NCBI RefSeq assembly: GCF_001909055.1
Contig: NZ_LVWI01000061.1
Coordinates: forward strand, 1 to 47,903
Direction: 5' to 3'
From: Paenibacillus helianthi
GTDB taxonomy: Bacteria > Bacillota > Bacilli > Paenibacillales > Paenibacillaceae
DNA: 47,903 nt
The notes below the pieces were generated by a model. It made no database searches. It was not told the origin of the DNA and saw only the letters and a list, made by a program, of their open reading frames with translations. Position numbers and translations under genes: made by a program. This document shows positions 1 through 9,008 of the stretch, piece by piece (within the stretch, counting starts at the first letter, position 1; every line of letters starts with the position of its first letter).

Positions 1-291
<291 letters not shown>

Positions 292-370
292 AAATCATAT
301 AACGCAGATTCGTTTCGGATTCAGTTTTCAGGAATGAAGGTTCCTGAAGCATTTACGCTGTAAATGCCCG

Positions 371-487
371 TTTGGTGGCGATAGCGGAGGGGTTCCACGC
401 GTACCCATCCCGAACACGACCGTTAAGCCCTCCAGCGCCGATGGTACTTGGACCGAAGGGTCCTGGGAGAGTAGGACGCCGCCAAGC
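371..487 (+). rRNA. 5S ribosomal RNA
   Basis: This is a 117-base gene that starts TTTGGTGGCGATAGCGGAGG and ends GTAGGACGCCGCCAAGC. The two ends pair (TTTGGYGGC with GCCGCCAAG). The internal motif CCCATCCCGAACACGACCG is typical of bacterial 5S. It lies about 80 bases after the 23S gene and closes the rRNA operon. Confidence 0.96.
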
Positions 488-493
488 ACATGT

Positions 494-527
494 AGCCATT
501 GTTGAGCAATCGACAATGGCTTTTTTG
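494..527 (+). terminator. Rho-independent terminator of the rRNA operon
   Basis: The arms AGCCATTGT and ACAATGGCT form a nine-base-pair stem followed by a run of T. It lies directly after the 5S gene. Confidence 0.9.
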
Positions 528-714
528 TTGATTTAGCGGAATTTGAGGGATACTAGTAAGGGGATGTTCTGTTTACCTTATGAGGGTAGCCGTGTTGGCA
601 GCGAATGGCTATAGATATTTATTGATGAAGTGTCCACTCCAAACGGACTTTCGTCCAAGAATTCGCTTACTCGTAGGCAGTTTTCTGAATAACTTCTCCC
701 GTGATGTAATATTC

Positions 715-743
715 TTGACAGGCCAAAAACCCTTTGCTAAGAT
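715..743 (+). promoter_or_regulatory. sigma-A promoter of guaB
   Basis: TTGACA (715-720), a 17-base spacer and TAAGAT (738-743) form a near-consensus promoter. Transcription would begin near 750, leaving a leader of about 160 bases before guaB. The leader holds a small inverted repeat, ATACG-AAAA-CGTAT, at about 788-801. I do not see a purine riboswitch in it. The rest of the 528-913 gap shows no convincing gene. Confidence 0.75.
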
Positions 744-913
744 GGCAATAATATATTTTTGGACAAGCATCTCAAACCTTAACTGAAGATACGAAAACGT
801 ATAGCTTCTAGGTCTTTATCAGTGTCTATCGGGTATGGACTTGAACCTTAGTTTCTTCATTCATAAAGTTTGCAGGCGTTTAGAATAAAGACATTTGAGG
901 AGGAATGACCCAG

Positions 914-2371
914 GTGTGGGAAGATAAGTTTGGCAAAGAGGGATTAACTTTTGATGATGTGCTGCTGGTACCGCGTAAATCCGAGGTGCTCCCGAAAGAA
1001 GTGGAATTAACTACGGTATTAAGCAAGAATGTGAAGCTGAATATTCCTTTGATGAGTGCGGGTATGGACACGGTTACGGAAGCAGCAATGGCGATAGCTA
1101 TTGCGCGTGAGGGCGGCATCGGCATTATTCATAAGAATATGTCCGTGGAGCAGCAAGCGGAAGAAGTGGACCGTGTTAAGCGTTCTGAGAGTGGCGTTAT
1201 CACCAATCCCTTTTCCCTTACACCAGAACACTGGGTATCTGACGCCGAAGTCCTGATGGGTAAATATCGTATCTCCGGTGTGCCTATTGTAGATGACAAC
1301 AACAAGCTGGTTGGAATTTTGACCAACAGAGACTTGCGGTTTATTCATGATTTCAATATTCAGATCAAAGAAGTAATGACGCATGAGAACTTGGTGACTG
1401 CTGCCGTAGGCACTACCCTTCAGGAGGCTGAAGTTATCCTGCAGCGCCATAAGATTGAGAAGCTGCCTTTGGTGGATGAGAACAACATTCTTAAGGGTCT
1501 GATTACAATAAAAGATATCGAGAAGGCCATTCAATTCCCGAATGGTGCCAAGGATGCCCAAGGCCGCCTGCTGGTTGGCGCTGCCATCGGCATTTCCAAG
1601 GATACGTTTGAACGGACAGAAGCATTGGTAAAAGCCGGTGTCGATCTCATCACTGTAGATTCTGCACATGGGCACCATATCAATATTATTGATGCTGTCC
1701 GCAAACTACGCGAACAATATCCGGATCTTACCATTGTGGCTGGTAATGTTGCCACCGGTGAAGCCACCCGTGAGTTGATTGAAGCCGGAGCATCAGTGGT
1801 TAAGGTGGGAATTGGACCTGGATCGATCTGTACCACACGTGTTATCGCCGGTATCGGTGTACCTCAAATTACAGCCATCTATGATTGTGCAACAGTGGCC
1901 CGCGAGTACGGTGTTCCCATTATTGCGGACGGCGGAATTAAATACTCCGGGGAGATCACCAAAGCTATTGCTGCAGGAGCATCTGCAGTTATGATGGGTA
2001 GCTTGTTCGCAGGTACGGACGAAAGCCCTGGGGATTCGGAAATTTATCAGGGACGTAAATTCAAAGTTTATCGGGGCATGGGCAGTATGAGTGCCATGAA
2101 GCAGGGAAGTAAAGATCGTTACTTCCAGGATGATGACAAGAAGCTGGTTCCTGAAGGTATTGAAGGACGCGTTGCTTTTAAAGGCAGTCTCTCAGATACG
2201 GTTCATCAGCTGATTGGCGGACTTCGTTCAGGGATGGGCTATTGTGGAACCAAGACATTGGAGGAGCTTCGTAATGATACCTCTTTTATCCGGATTACTG
2301 GAGCCGGTCTGCGTGAGAGTCACCCGCACGATGTGCAAATTACCAAGGAAGCACCTAACTATTCCCTCTAA
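914..2371 (+). CDS. guaB: IMP dehydrogenase
   Basis: This enzyme oxidises IMP to XMP with NAD+, the committed step of GMP synthesis in the cytoplasm. The TIM-barrel catalytic domain is interrupted by two CBS domains at about residues 95-205. The catalytic Cys is about residue 306 in the loop GIGPGSICTTR. The C-terminal part has the YRGMGS loop and the catalytic flap Arg region. An upstream ATG at 905 is in frame but sits against the AGGAGG (898-903). GTG at 914 has a 10-base spacing and gives the usual N-terminus MWEDKFGKEGLTFDD, 485 residues. It stands alone between its own promoter and a terminator. In B. subtilis the gene also directly follows an rRNA operon. Confidence 0.96.
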   Translation: MWEDKFGKEGLTFDDVLLVPRKSEVLPKEVELTTVLSKNVKLNIPLMSAGMDTVTEAAMAIAIAREGGIGIIHKNMSVEQQAEEVDRVKRSESGVITNPFSLTPEHWVSDAEVLMGKYRISGVPIVDDNNKLVGILTNRDLRFIHDFNIQIKEVMTHENLVTAAVGTTLQEAEVILQRHKIEKLPLVDENNILKGLITIKDIEKAIQFPNGAKDAQGRLLVGAAIGISKDTFERTEALVKAGVDLITVDSAHGHHINIIDAVRKLREQYPDLTIVAGNVATGEATRELIEAGASVVKVGIGPGSICTTRVIAGIGVPQITAIYDCATVAREYGVPIIADGGIKYSGEITKAIAAGASAVMMGSLFAGTDESPGDSEIYQGRKFKVYRGMGSMSAMKQGSKDRYFQDDDKKLVPEGIEGRVAFKGSLSDTVHQLIGGLRSGMGYCGTKTLEELRNDTSFIRITGAGLRESHPHDVQITKEAPNYSL

Positions 2372-2397
2372 GATTGGATAATCGGCATTTTAAGGGC

Positions 2398-2432
2398 AGA
2401 TAGGACGAAATTCGTCCTGTCTGTCTTTTTTT
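2398..2432 (+). terminator. Rho-independent terminator of guaB
   Basis: CAGATAGGACGAA and TTCGTCCTGTCTG form a long GC-containing hairpin, with a G-T pair, followed by a T-run. It lies 26 bases after the guaB stop. Confidence 0.9.
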
Positions 2433-2497
2433 GAAGGTACCCCTGTGTTAGAATAGAACAAGCAATGGATATGAGGGCAAAAGGAGAGTAGTAATCA

Positions 2498-3898
2498 TTG
2501 AAGTACAAGCATAAATTCAGCAGTAAACAATTAGTGATTAAGACAGCGACAGTAGGTTTGCTTTTAAATATGCTGGCCTCACCTGTGAATTCGGCACTGG
2601 CTGATGCAGTAAAGGCCCCCGCTACTACAGAGTCAGGCACAGCAGCTACAAGTAAAACTGGAACCAAGGCAACAACTGCAGTCAAGATTCCTTCTGTAGA
2701 ATCGCTGGGTTTGAATCTGAAATCAGCCGTTCTGCTGGAACCTACTACAGGTGAAGTGCTGTTATCACTAAATGCGGATGTGCCTCTGCCTCCGGCGAGC
2801 ATGACCAAGATGATGACAGAGTATCTAGTTACAGAAGCCGTTAACAAAGGCCAGCTATCATGGGATAAAAAAGTCGTGGTGCAGGAGAATGCCTCCAAAC
2901 AAATTGGATCACGTATTTTTTTGGCACAAGGGGACGAACATACAGTCAAAGAGCTATACGTAGCCATGGCGGTAGGCTCTGCAAATGATGCCACGGTAGC
3001 TTTGGCTGAAGAGGTTGCTGGATCTGAACAGCAATTCGTTGCTCTAATGAACGAAACAGCACAGAAGATGGGGATGAAGACCGCCTATTTCATTAACGCG
3101 ACCGGGCTTGACCGGGATGATATGCCTGCGAAATTTCGGCCTGACACAGATCGTGAAACCGTAATGTCTGCTATGGATGCGGCACTCTTGGCTAAATTCA
3201 TTGTAACCGATCATCCGGATTTCACGGATTTCACTACCATTCAATCCTACAAATTCCGTGAGCGTGATAAAGCGCCAATGGTTAACTATAACTGGATGCT
3301 GGAAGGAAACAAAGATGTCACGAATTTTAAAGCTTACGCTTATCCGGGGCTTGATGGTTTGAAGACTGGACATACTTCCAATGCGGGTAACTGTTTCACA
3401 GGTACAGCTGTCCGCGGCGGGATGCGGCTGATCAGTGTGGTAATGGGAGCCGATTCGGAGCCTCACCGTTTCACAGAAACCAAGAAAGTTCTCGATTTTG
3501 GTTTTAATAATTTTGAGATTAAGCAGGTTGTTGCTCCTAAGGCAGTTATTGCGGGCAATGAAACCGTTCCTGTATTAAAAGGGAAGAACAAAGACGTCTC
3601 CGTTGTAACGGATGCTGGCGTAACATTTATCGTACCGAAGGGAACTGTATCTCCACAAATTAAAACGACTGTTGTCACCAATGATCCATCAACCTTGGTT
3701 GCACCGATAGCCGGAGCCAGCAAAGTAGGGAAAGTCACTTATTCCTACCAGGTGGAAGGTATCAATCAGGTTCAGGAGAAGACCGTTAACCTGATTACGG
3801 CTGAAGAGGCAGAGAAGGCCGGTTGGTTCAAACTGCTGATGAGAGCCATAGGAGAGTTTTTTGGCGATCTGTTTAAAGGAATTAAGAACTTGTTCTAA
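2498..3898 (+). CDS. dacA: D-alanyl-D-alanine carboxypeptidase, PBP5-type
   Basis: This is a low-molecular-weight penicillin-binding protein that removes the terminal D-Ala from peptidoglycan stem peptides at the outer membrane face. It has 466 residues. An N-terminal hydrophobic export signal (about 10-36, ending near ALADA) is followed by a Thr/Ala-rich linker. The active-site motifs are SMTK (101-104), SAN (161-163) and KTG (289-291). A C-terminal beta domain follows, then an amphipathic Phe/Lys/Leu-rich helix that anchors PBP5 proteins to the membrane. The start is TTG at 2498, with AAGGAGAG nine bases upstream. An extended -10 (TGTTAGAAT, ending about 2454) probably drives it. It follows guaB as in B. 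subtilis. Confidence 0.95.
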   Translation: MKYKHKFSSKQLVIKTATVGLLLNMLASPVNSALADAVKAPATTESGTAATSKTGTKATTAVKIPSVESLGLNLKSAVLLEPTTGEVLLSLNADVPLPPASMTKMMTEYLVTEAVNKGQLSWDKKVVVQENASKQIGSRIFLAQGDEHTVKELYVAMAVGSANDATVALAEEVAGSEQQFVALMNETAQKMGMKTAYFINATGLDRDDMPAKFRPDTDRETVMSAMDAALLAKFIVTDHPDFTDFTTIQSYKFRERDKAPMVNYNWMLEGNKDVTNFKAYAYPGLDGLKTGHTSNAGNCFTGTAVRGGMRLISVVMGADSEPHRFTETKKVLDFGFNNFEIKQVVAPKAVIAGNETVPVLKGKNKDVSVVTDAGVTFIVPKGTVSPQIKTTVVTNDPSTLVAPIAGASKVGKVTYSYQVEGINQVQEKTVNLITAEEAEKAGWFKLLMRAIGEFFGDLFKGIKNLF

Positions 3899-3942
3899 CG
3901 ACTGAAAAATGTCGAAAACAGGAGAAAATCCGAGTAAATAGG

Positions 3943-3971
3943 TTGTATATATAGCCGCCTTGCGGTAAAAT
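3943..3971 (+). promoter_or_regulatory. Probable sigma-A promoter of pdxST
   Basis: TTGTAT (3943-3948), 17 bases, TAAAAT (3966-3971), 40 bases before the pdxS start. No PdxR-type regulator gene is adjacent. Confidence 0.5.
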
Positions 3972-4011
3972 TATATGTTAGATTAAGTAAGTTCATACGG
4001 GAGGCTTGGTC

Positions 4012-4893
4012 ATGGAAACAGGAACATCGCGTGTAAAAAGAGGCATGGCAGAAATGCAAAAAGGCGGCGTCATTATGGACGTCATGAATGCAGAACAGGC
4101 AAAAATTGCTGAGGCTGCCGGAGCAGTAGCCGTTATGGCACTGGAACGCGTCCCTTCTGATATTCGTGCAGCGGGCGGTGTAGCCCGGATGGCCGATCCT
4201 ACGATTGTGGAAGAGGTTATCAAGGTAGTAAGCATTCCCGTTATGGCCAAAGCCCGCATCGGACATTATGTAGAAGCGAAGGTTCTGGAATCCCTCGGTG
4301 TGGACTATTTGGATGAGAGTGAAGTACTCACTCCGGCTGATGAAGTGTTCCATATTAACAAACGTGAATTCACAGTTCCTTTTGTATGTGGCGCCAAAGA
4401 TCTGGGTGAAGCGCTTCGCCGTATAAACGAAGGTGCTTCCATGATCCGTACCAAAGGCGAACCGGGAACAGGTAACATTGTTGAGGCCGTACGTCATATG
4501 CGGTACATCAACAGCCAAATCCGAAAGGTGACTAATCTTTCACTGGATGAGTTGTATAATGAAGCGAAGACACTGGGTGTTCCTTACGAACTGCTGCTTG
4601 AAGTACATCAGTTAGGTAAATTGCCGGTTGTTAACTTCGCTGCAGGCGGTGTAGCAACACCGGCGGACGCCGCTTTGATGATGCATCTGGGTGCCGATGG
4701 CGTGTTCGTTGGTTCTGGTATTTTCAAATCGGATAATCCTGAGAAGTTTGCCCGTGCAATCGTTGAAGCAACTACTCACTTCACCGATTACAAGCTGATT
4801 GCAGAAGTATCCAAGAACCTCGGCACCCCAATGAAGGGAATCGATATTGCCTCATTGTCACCGGCAGAACGCATGTCGGAACGCGGCCGTTAA
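4012..4893 (+). CDS. pdxS: Pyridoxal 5'-phosphate synthase, synthase subunit PdxS
   Basis: This subunit makes pyridoxal 5'-phosphate directly from ribose 5-phosphate, glyceraldehyde 3-phosphate and ammonia supplied by PdxT. It is a (beta/alpha)8 barrel of 293 residues, the usual length. The conserved residues are Asp23, Lys80 (VMAKARIGH) and Lys148 (MIRTKGEPGTG), the two lysines that carry the reaction intermediates. The phosphate-binding GGVATPADA and GSGIF motifs are also present. ATG at 4012 has GGGAGG seven bases upstream. An in-frame TTG at 4006 is too close to it. pdxT follows after 19 bases, so the two are one operon. Confidence 0.97.
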   Translation: METGTSRVKRGMAEMQKGGVIMDVMNAEQAKIAEAAGAVAVMALERVPSDIRAAGGVARMADPTIVEEVIKVVSIPVMAKARIGHYVEAKVLESLGVDYLDESEVLTPADEVFHINKREFTVPFVCGAKDLGEALRRINEGASMIRTKGEPGTGNIVEAVRHMRYINSQIRKVTNLSLDELYNEAKTLGVPYELLLEVHQLGKLPVVNFAAGGVATPADAALMMHLGADGVFVGSGIFKSDNPEKFARAIVEATTHFTDYKLIAEVSKNLGTPMKGIDIASLSPAERMSERGR

Positions 4894-4912
4894 CAGAGAG
4901 AAGGTTGTCCCG

Positions 4913-5497
4913 ATGAAAATAGGAGTGCTGGCGCTTCAAGGCGCTGTAACAGAGCATATTGTCAGTATAGAGAAAACCGGGGCTCAGGGCCTGCCAATCA
5001 AACGTGTAGAACAGCTGGAGGAGATCGAAGGATTGATTATACCCGGCGGCGAAAGCACTACGATAGGCAAGCTCATGCGCAAGTATGGCTTCATTGAAGC
5101 CATCCGTGATTTTGCTGGTCAGGGGAAGCCTATTTTTGGGACATGCGCGGGCATGATCGTACTGGCGAAGCATATTGCGGGGGGCGAACCTGGACATTTA
5201 GAGCTGATGGACATCACCGTTGCCCGGAATGCCTTTGGCCGCCAGCGGGAGAGTTTTGAATGTGATCTGCAGGTTAAAGGAATCCTTGAACCGGTGCGCG
5301 CTGTATTCATCCGTGCTCCTCTTATTAACGAGGTTGGGCCGGAAGTTGAGGTGCTCACACTCTATAACGATGAGATTGTGACTGCCCGCCAGGGGAATCT
5401 GCTTGTATCCTCTTTTCATCCGGAGTTGACAGATGATTATAGGCTGCATCAATACTTTGCCGATATGGTAGAGCGTAGTGTAGTGGCCAATCAATAG
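4913..5497 (+). CDS. pdxT: Pyridoxal 5'-phosphate synthase, glutaminase subunit PdxT
   Basis: This is a class I glutamine amidotransferase that releases ammonia from glutamine and channels it to PdxS. The oxyanion and binding motif PGGEST lies at 44-49. The catalytic Cys78 is in GTCAG, and the His169/Glu171 pair is in SFHPELT. Its 194 residues match the family. The start is ATG at 4913 (MKIGVLALQGA), preceded by GAGAGAAGG. The longer reading frame upstream overlaps pdxS and has no ribosome site. Confidence 0.97.
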   Translation: MKIGVLALQGAVTEHIVSIEKTGAQGLPIKRVEQLEEIEGLIIPGGESTTIGKLMRKYGFIEAIRDFAGQGKPIFGTCAGMIVLAKHIAGGEPGHLELMDITVARNAFGRQRESFECDLQVKGILEPVRAVFIRAPLINEVGPEVEVLTLYNDEIVTARQGNLLVSSFHPELTDDYRLHQYFADMVERSVVANQ

Positions 5498-5519
5498 AAC
5501 CGCATATAAGAACATTCCG

Positions 5520-5566
5520 ACTCTTTCAAAGCTGCAAACAGCATTTTGAAAGAGTTTGGGCTGTTT
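5520..5566 (+). terminator. Strong hairpin between pdxT and serS, possible terminator
   Basis: ACTCTTTCAAA (5520-5530) pairs with TTTGAAAGAGT (5545-5555), enclosing an inner GCTG-CAAA-CAGC stem, for about 15 base pairs in total. The downstream T-run is broken (TTGGGCTGTTTT). It is a plausible terminator for pdxST, but it ends only 27 bases before serS. I see no T-box sequence, although serS genes in Bacilli often carry one. Confidence 0.5.
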
Positions 5567-5582
5567 TCAGGAGGGAAACTTT

Positions 5583-6872
5583 GTGCTAGATGTAAAAATA
5601 TTGCGAAGTGATTATGCCCGAGTAGAAGAGGCACTGAACAAACGGGGCAAATCGCTTGAACTGATTGCTGAATTTCCACAGCTGGATCTGCACCGCCGTG
5701 AGCTGCTGCAAGAGACCGAAGGATTGAAAAACCGACGCAACATCGTATCAGGTGAAGTGGCGAAGAAGAAGAAGAACGGCGAACCTGCAGAGGATTTAAT
5801 CGTTGAGATGCGTACGGTATCCGACCGGATTAAAGAGCTTGATGATGAAGTAAGAGTGCTTGAGACCCGTATTGAAGAACTGACGATGAGCATCCCTAAT
5901 ATTCCGCATGAATCGGTGCCGGTAGGCAGATCCGAGGAAGAGAATGTGGAAATGCGCCGCTGGTCACAGCCGCGTGAGTTTGGATTTACACCGAAGTCAC
6001 ACTGGGAGCTGGGACAGCAGCTGGACATCATTGACTTTGAAGCCGCTGCCAAGGTTACTGGCTCGCGTTTTGTCTTTTATAAGGGTCTGGGAGCACGTCT
6101 TGAACGTGCACTTATCAACTTCATGATGGATCTTCACAGCGGGGAACACCATTATGATGAGATGCTGCCCCCGTATATCGTAAATAAGGACAGCCTATAC
6201 GGCACCGGTCAGCTTCCTAAGTTTGAAGAGGATCTTTTCAAGCTTCGGGATACAGAATATTATCTAATTCCTACTGCTGAGGTTCCGGTAACCAATTACT
6301 ATCGTGAAGAGATTCTTACGGCTGCGGATCTGCCGAAATATCATGTGGCTTACAGCTCCTGTTTCCGTTCTGAGGCTGGCTCGGCTGGCCGTGATACTCG
6401 CGGGCTCATTCGTCAGCATCAGTTCAACAAGGTGGAGCTTGTGAAGCTTACTACACCTGAGACCTCCTATGAGGAACTGGAGAAGATGACGGCAGATGCG
6501 GAACGCGTGCTACAGCTTCTGGAGCTGCCATACCGGGTACTGGGACTCTGCACAGGTGATATGGGCTTCACCTCAGCCAAGACGTATGACCTTGAGGTAT
6601 GGCTGCCTGAGAGCGGCATGTACCGTGAAATCTCCTCTTGCTCGAATACAGAAGACTTCCAGGCGAGACGGGCTAACATTCGTTTCCGCAAGGAGCCTAA
6701 GGCGAAGCCGGAATTTGTTCATACGCTGAATGGTTCTGCTCTTGCTGTTGGCCGTACGTTAGCCGCCATTCTGGAGAATAATCAGCAGGAAGATGGCTCG
6801 GTAGTAATTCCTACAGTACTACAGCCGTATATGCGTAATGTGAAAGTGATCAGCCCGAAAGCTGCACAATAA
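5583..6872 (+). CDS. serS: Seryl-tRNA synthetase
   Basis: This class II aminoacyl-tRNA synthetase charges tRNA-Ser and tRNA-Sec type substrates with serine. The N-terminal long antiparallel coiled-coil arm (about 1-110, rich in Glu, Lys and Arg) reaches the tRNA long variable arm. The catalytic core follows, with motif 2 (FRSEAGSAGRDTRGLIR) and motif 3 (NGSALAVGRTLAAILEN). GTG at 5583 has AGGAGG (5569-5574) upstream and gives 429 residues starting with LDVKILRSD, typical of the family. The tRNA-Ser gene follows after 64 bases, as in B. subtilis. Confidence 0.96.
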   Translation: MLDVKILRSDYARVEEALNKRGKSLELIAEFPQLDLHRRELLQETEGLKNRRNIVSGEVAKKKKNGEPAEDLIVEMRTVSDRIKELDDEVRVLETRIEELTMSIPNIPHESVPVGRSEEENVEMRRWSQPREFGFTPKSHWELGQQLDIIDFEAAAKVTGSRFVFYKGLGARLERALINFMMDLHSGEHHYDEMLPPYIVNKDSLYGTGQLPKFEEDLFKLRDTEYYLIPTAEVPVTNYYREEILTAADLPKYHVAYSSCFRSEAGSAGRDTRGLIRQHQFNKVELVKLTTPETSYEELEKMTADAERVLQLLELPYRVLGLCTGDMGFTSAKTYDLEVWLPESGMYREISSCSNTEDFQARRANIRFRKEPKAKPEFVHTLNGSALAVGRTLAAILENNQQEDGSVVIPTVLQPYMRNVKVISPKAAQ

Positions 6873-6878
6873 TCATAG

Positions 6879-6908
6879 TTGCATAATGCTTGCATTGTGT
6901 GGTACAAT
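6879..6908 (+). promoter_or_regulatory. Probable promoter of tRNA-Ser
   Basis: TTGCAT (6879-6884), an 18-base spacer and TACAAT (6903-6908) lie about 30 bases before the tRNA. Confidence 0.55.
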
Positions 6909-6936
6909 CCTAATGCATGTGAAATTTAGATGCATT

Positions 6937-7025
6937 GGAGAGGTACCGAAGCGGTCATAACGGGGCGGTCTTGAAAACCGTTAGGGTGCAAGCCCACATG
7001 GGTTCGAATCCCATCCTCTCCGCCA
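6937..7025 (+). tRNA. tRNA-Ser (anticodon UGA)
   Basis: The acceptor arms GGAGAGG (6937-6943) and CCTCTCC (7015-7021) pair. They are followed by discriminator G and an encoded CCA. The anticodon arm CGGTC-TTGAAAA-CCG presents TGA. A long variable arm (about TTAGGGTGCAAGCCCACAT) marks it as a class II tRNA-Ser. The T arm is GGGTTCGAATCCC. It lies directly downstream of serS. Confidence 0.96.
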
Positions 7026-7058
7026 TTTCCTTTAAGAGATGAATACATGAAGATAGAA

Positions 7059-7087
7059 GCTGCCTTCTTTGGAAGGTGGCTTTTTTT
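7059..7087 (+). terminator. Terminator after tRNA-Ser
   Basis: GCTGCCTTC pairs with GAAGGTGGC (with two G-T pairs) and is followed by seven T residues. Confidence 0.85.
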
Positions 7088-7187
7088 GATCCAGCCGGAT
7101 GGCTGGCATTCGTTTGTTATGTACAGCAACAAGTATAAAAAACGCCCTTTCTCCGCAATGTAATAGGGAAGGAGGCTGATAATAACA

Positions 7188-7529
7188 ATGAACCGACAAT
7201 TACAGCTGGATCAGCAAAGTCTAGTTTCTGCTTGGCAGGAGCGCCTGCCTGCTCTGATGGAGGAGGGAGACAGCTTTAGCCTACAGGGTGATGCGGCAGA
7301 CCCGAACAGTCTGCTCATTCATTTTAATGCTGCCGGACGGCAAGCCTATTCCCTTGATTTTCGTTGTACTTATGTCGATAGCCGTGAGGTAGCCGTAAGT
7401 TTGATTGATGCCGAAGAGGCTGGCCGCCCTACCGATGAGCGGGCGGATGCCGTTCAGTCATTGGCGCAGCAGTATACCAGACAAATTCATGAATGCGCGC
7501 AGGCTCTTCAAGACCTTACCAATCCATAG
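7188..7529 (+). CDS. Conserved hypothetical protein, 113 aa
   Basis: I do not recognise this family. It is a small soluble protein, acidic overall, with no signal peptide or membrane segment. It has a helical N-terminus, a central beta-rich part (about 30-70) and a helical C-terminus. ATG at 7188 is preceded by a strong GGAAGGAGG. The stop is 15 bases before the sspP-like gene, so the two may be cotranscribed and perhaps share spore-related timing; that last point is inference. Confidence 0.75.
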   Translation: MNRQLQLDQQSLVSAWQERLPALMEEGDSFSLQGDAADPNSLLIHFNAAGRQAYSLDFRCTYVDSREVAVSLIDAEEAGRPTDERADAVQSLAQQYTRQIHECAQALQDLTNP

Positions 7530-7543
7530 GAGGAAACTTAAAT

Positions 7544-7696
7544 ATGAGCAAACCGAAGAGCATGCCTGTACCGGGCGTTGAGAACAACAATCAGGAGCGC
7601 CGCAAGGATCATAAGCCCTCAGGTCCAGAGCCTTTATCCGGTTCCAAAAAGGTTAAACAGGCTAACCATGTAGACCATCATAATCCTCAGGGCTAA
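7544..7696 (+). CDS. sspP: Small acid-soluble spore protein P family (SspP)
   Basis: This is a 50-residue, very hydrophilic peptide. Its centre, GPEPLSGSKKVKQANH, closely matches the B. subtilis SspP (CotL) core as I remember it (PEPLSGSKKVKNRNH), and the tail is rich in His and Asn. SspP is a minor acid-soluble protein of the spore core, made in the forespore. ATG at 7544 follows TAGGAGGAAAC. A longer reading frame starting at 7493 would overlap the preceding gene and is not needed. The gene is easily missed because of its size. Confidence 0.78.
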   Translation: MSKPKSMPVPGVENNNQERRKDHKPSGPEPLSGSKKVKQANHVDHHNPQG

Positions 7697-7800
7697 TTTG
7701 CTTCTGGAGAATATATGTTGAGAAATGTTTCTCATTTTTCCCAAATGGTTTATCATTAGGGAGGGTGAAGAAACTTTTTACATGGGAGAGGAGATTTATA

Positions 7801-8898
7801 ATGAACAAAAAATGGGGGTTGTCCGCTGCCGCATTGCTGCTAAGTGCTGCAATGATTCTGCCTGGCTGCGCGAACAAAGAGCAAGCACCTAAAGAAGCGT
7901 TGAAGTCAGCCGCTGTCAAAGCGACAACGCTCAAATCGTATGAGATGAAGAGCAAAGTGGTCATTAATAATCTGACTATTGATGCGCCAGCAAACGGGGA
8001 GTCGGATGCCACCACGGCGCAGGTGCTCAGTATGCTGAAGAATGCCGAGGTTACCGTTGATGGTGTCTATCAGGCAGATCCTATGCAAACTGAAATGACG
8101 CTGGTGCTCAATCTGAAGGGCGATATGACGATGTCTTTTAATATTCCAATGGTCATGACCGCGGAGAAGATGTATATCAAAGTACCTTCTATTCCGTTCC
8201 TGCCGCTTCCGAAGACGGTGGTTGGCAAGTTCGTAGAACTTGATCTGAAAGAACTGGCGGAGAAGCAAGGAACCGAATTTAACCCTGCCTCCATGGATAC
8301 ACAGAAGGTGCAGAAGCTCTCGAATGAGGTACTAAACACACTGCTTGGTGAATACGATGATCAAAAGTACTTCAGTGACATTAAGCCCAAGGACGCCGCT
8401 TTGCCGGAGGGTGTTGAAGCAAAGCAGGTAGTTCAATTCAAAATCACCAATGATAACGTCAAAGAGGCACTTACTATTTTTGTGAATAATGCCCTGCCGA
8501 AGATCATCGATATCGTGGGTAAGCCAGAGTATAAGGAAATGTTGAATATTAAAGATACAGACCTGGCTAAAGTCAAAGAAGAGCTGCAGTCCAGTAAAAG
8601 CCGTGCAGAGTTCGACAAAGACCTGGCGGATTTGGGAACTTATCTGACAATCAATCAATTTCATATGAACACGGCTATCAACAAAGATGATTTTCCGGTG
8701 TATCAGGATCTGCTGATGGATATTAAAGTAAATGATCCTGACAAAGGTGAGAATCTCAGCGTATCCCTAAATGCCAGCAATCAATATAGTAAAATTAATG
8801 AAAAGCAGACCTTCACCATCGGTATTCCGAAGGGAGAAAACGTTATTACCATGGATCAGCTTGAAAAGGAATTTGGTTCTACGGGTACAACTTACTAA
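7801..8898 (+). CDS. Predicted lipoprotein of unknown function
   Basis: This is a 365-residue secreted lipoprotein. The N-terminus MNKKWGLSAAALLLSAAMIL is followed by a lipobox (LPGC, Cys about residue 23), so it should be lipid-anchored on the outer membrane face. The rest is Lys/Asp-rich with alternating beta strands. A stretch starting about residue 35 (AVKATTLKSYEMKSKVVIN) resembles the large LolA/LppX-like or DUF6612-like lipoprotein fold seen in Paenibacillus; that is a guess from texture only. ATG at 7801 follows GGAGAGGAG. It appears to be a single gene ended by the hairpin at 8916. Confidence 0.85.
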   Translation: MNKKWGLSAAALLLSAAMILPGCANKEQAPKEALKSAAVKATTLKSYEMKSKVVINNLTIDAPANGESDATTAQVLSMLKNAEVTVDGVYQADPMQTEMTLVLNLKGDMTMSFNIPMVMTAEKMYIKVPSIPFLPLPKTVVGKFVELDLKELAEKQGTEFNPASMDTQKVQKLSNEVLNTLLGEYDDQKYFSDIKPKDAALPEGVEAKQVVQFKITNDNVKEALTIFVNNALPKIIDIVGKPEYKEMLNIKDTDLAKVKEELQSSKSRAEFDKDLADLGTYLTINQFHMNTAINKDDFPVYQDLLMDIKVNDPDKGENLSVSLNASNQYSKINEKQTFTIGIPKGENVITMDQLEKEFGSTGTTY

Positions 8899-8915
8899 AC
8901 AGACTCTGCAATTCG

Positions 8916-8962
8916 AAAATCCCGCATATGAGCGCCGTCTTGGCACACATGCGGGATTTTTG
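8916..8962. terminator. Bidirectional terminator between convergent genes
   Basis: AAAATCCCGCAT (8916-8927) and ATGCGGGATTTT (8949-8960) form a 12-base-pair stem with A/T tails on both strands. It serves the lipoprotein gene (+) and the acetyltransferase gene (-). Confidence 0.88.
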
Positions 8963-9008
8963 GCTGTATCGTATGTAAGTGGGAAGAGCTCTGTACCGGG
9001 AAACGCGG

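Noticed and set aside
580..786. 68-residue frame on the plus strand between the 5S gene and guaB
   Set aside because: It contains the guaB promoter, has no ribosome binding site and no protein-like pattern. It is intergenic DNA.
5498..5582. T-box leader upstream of serS
   Set aside because: The gap is too short and no T-box sequence (TGGTACCGCG) is present; only the hairpin is there.
6926..7132. Minus-strand frame with the peptide GGEDGIRTHVG
   Set aside because: It is antisense to the tRNA-Ser gene. This peptide is a well-known false product of tRNA genes.
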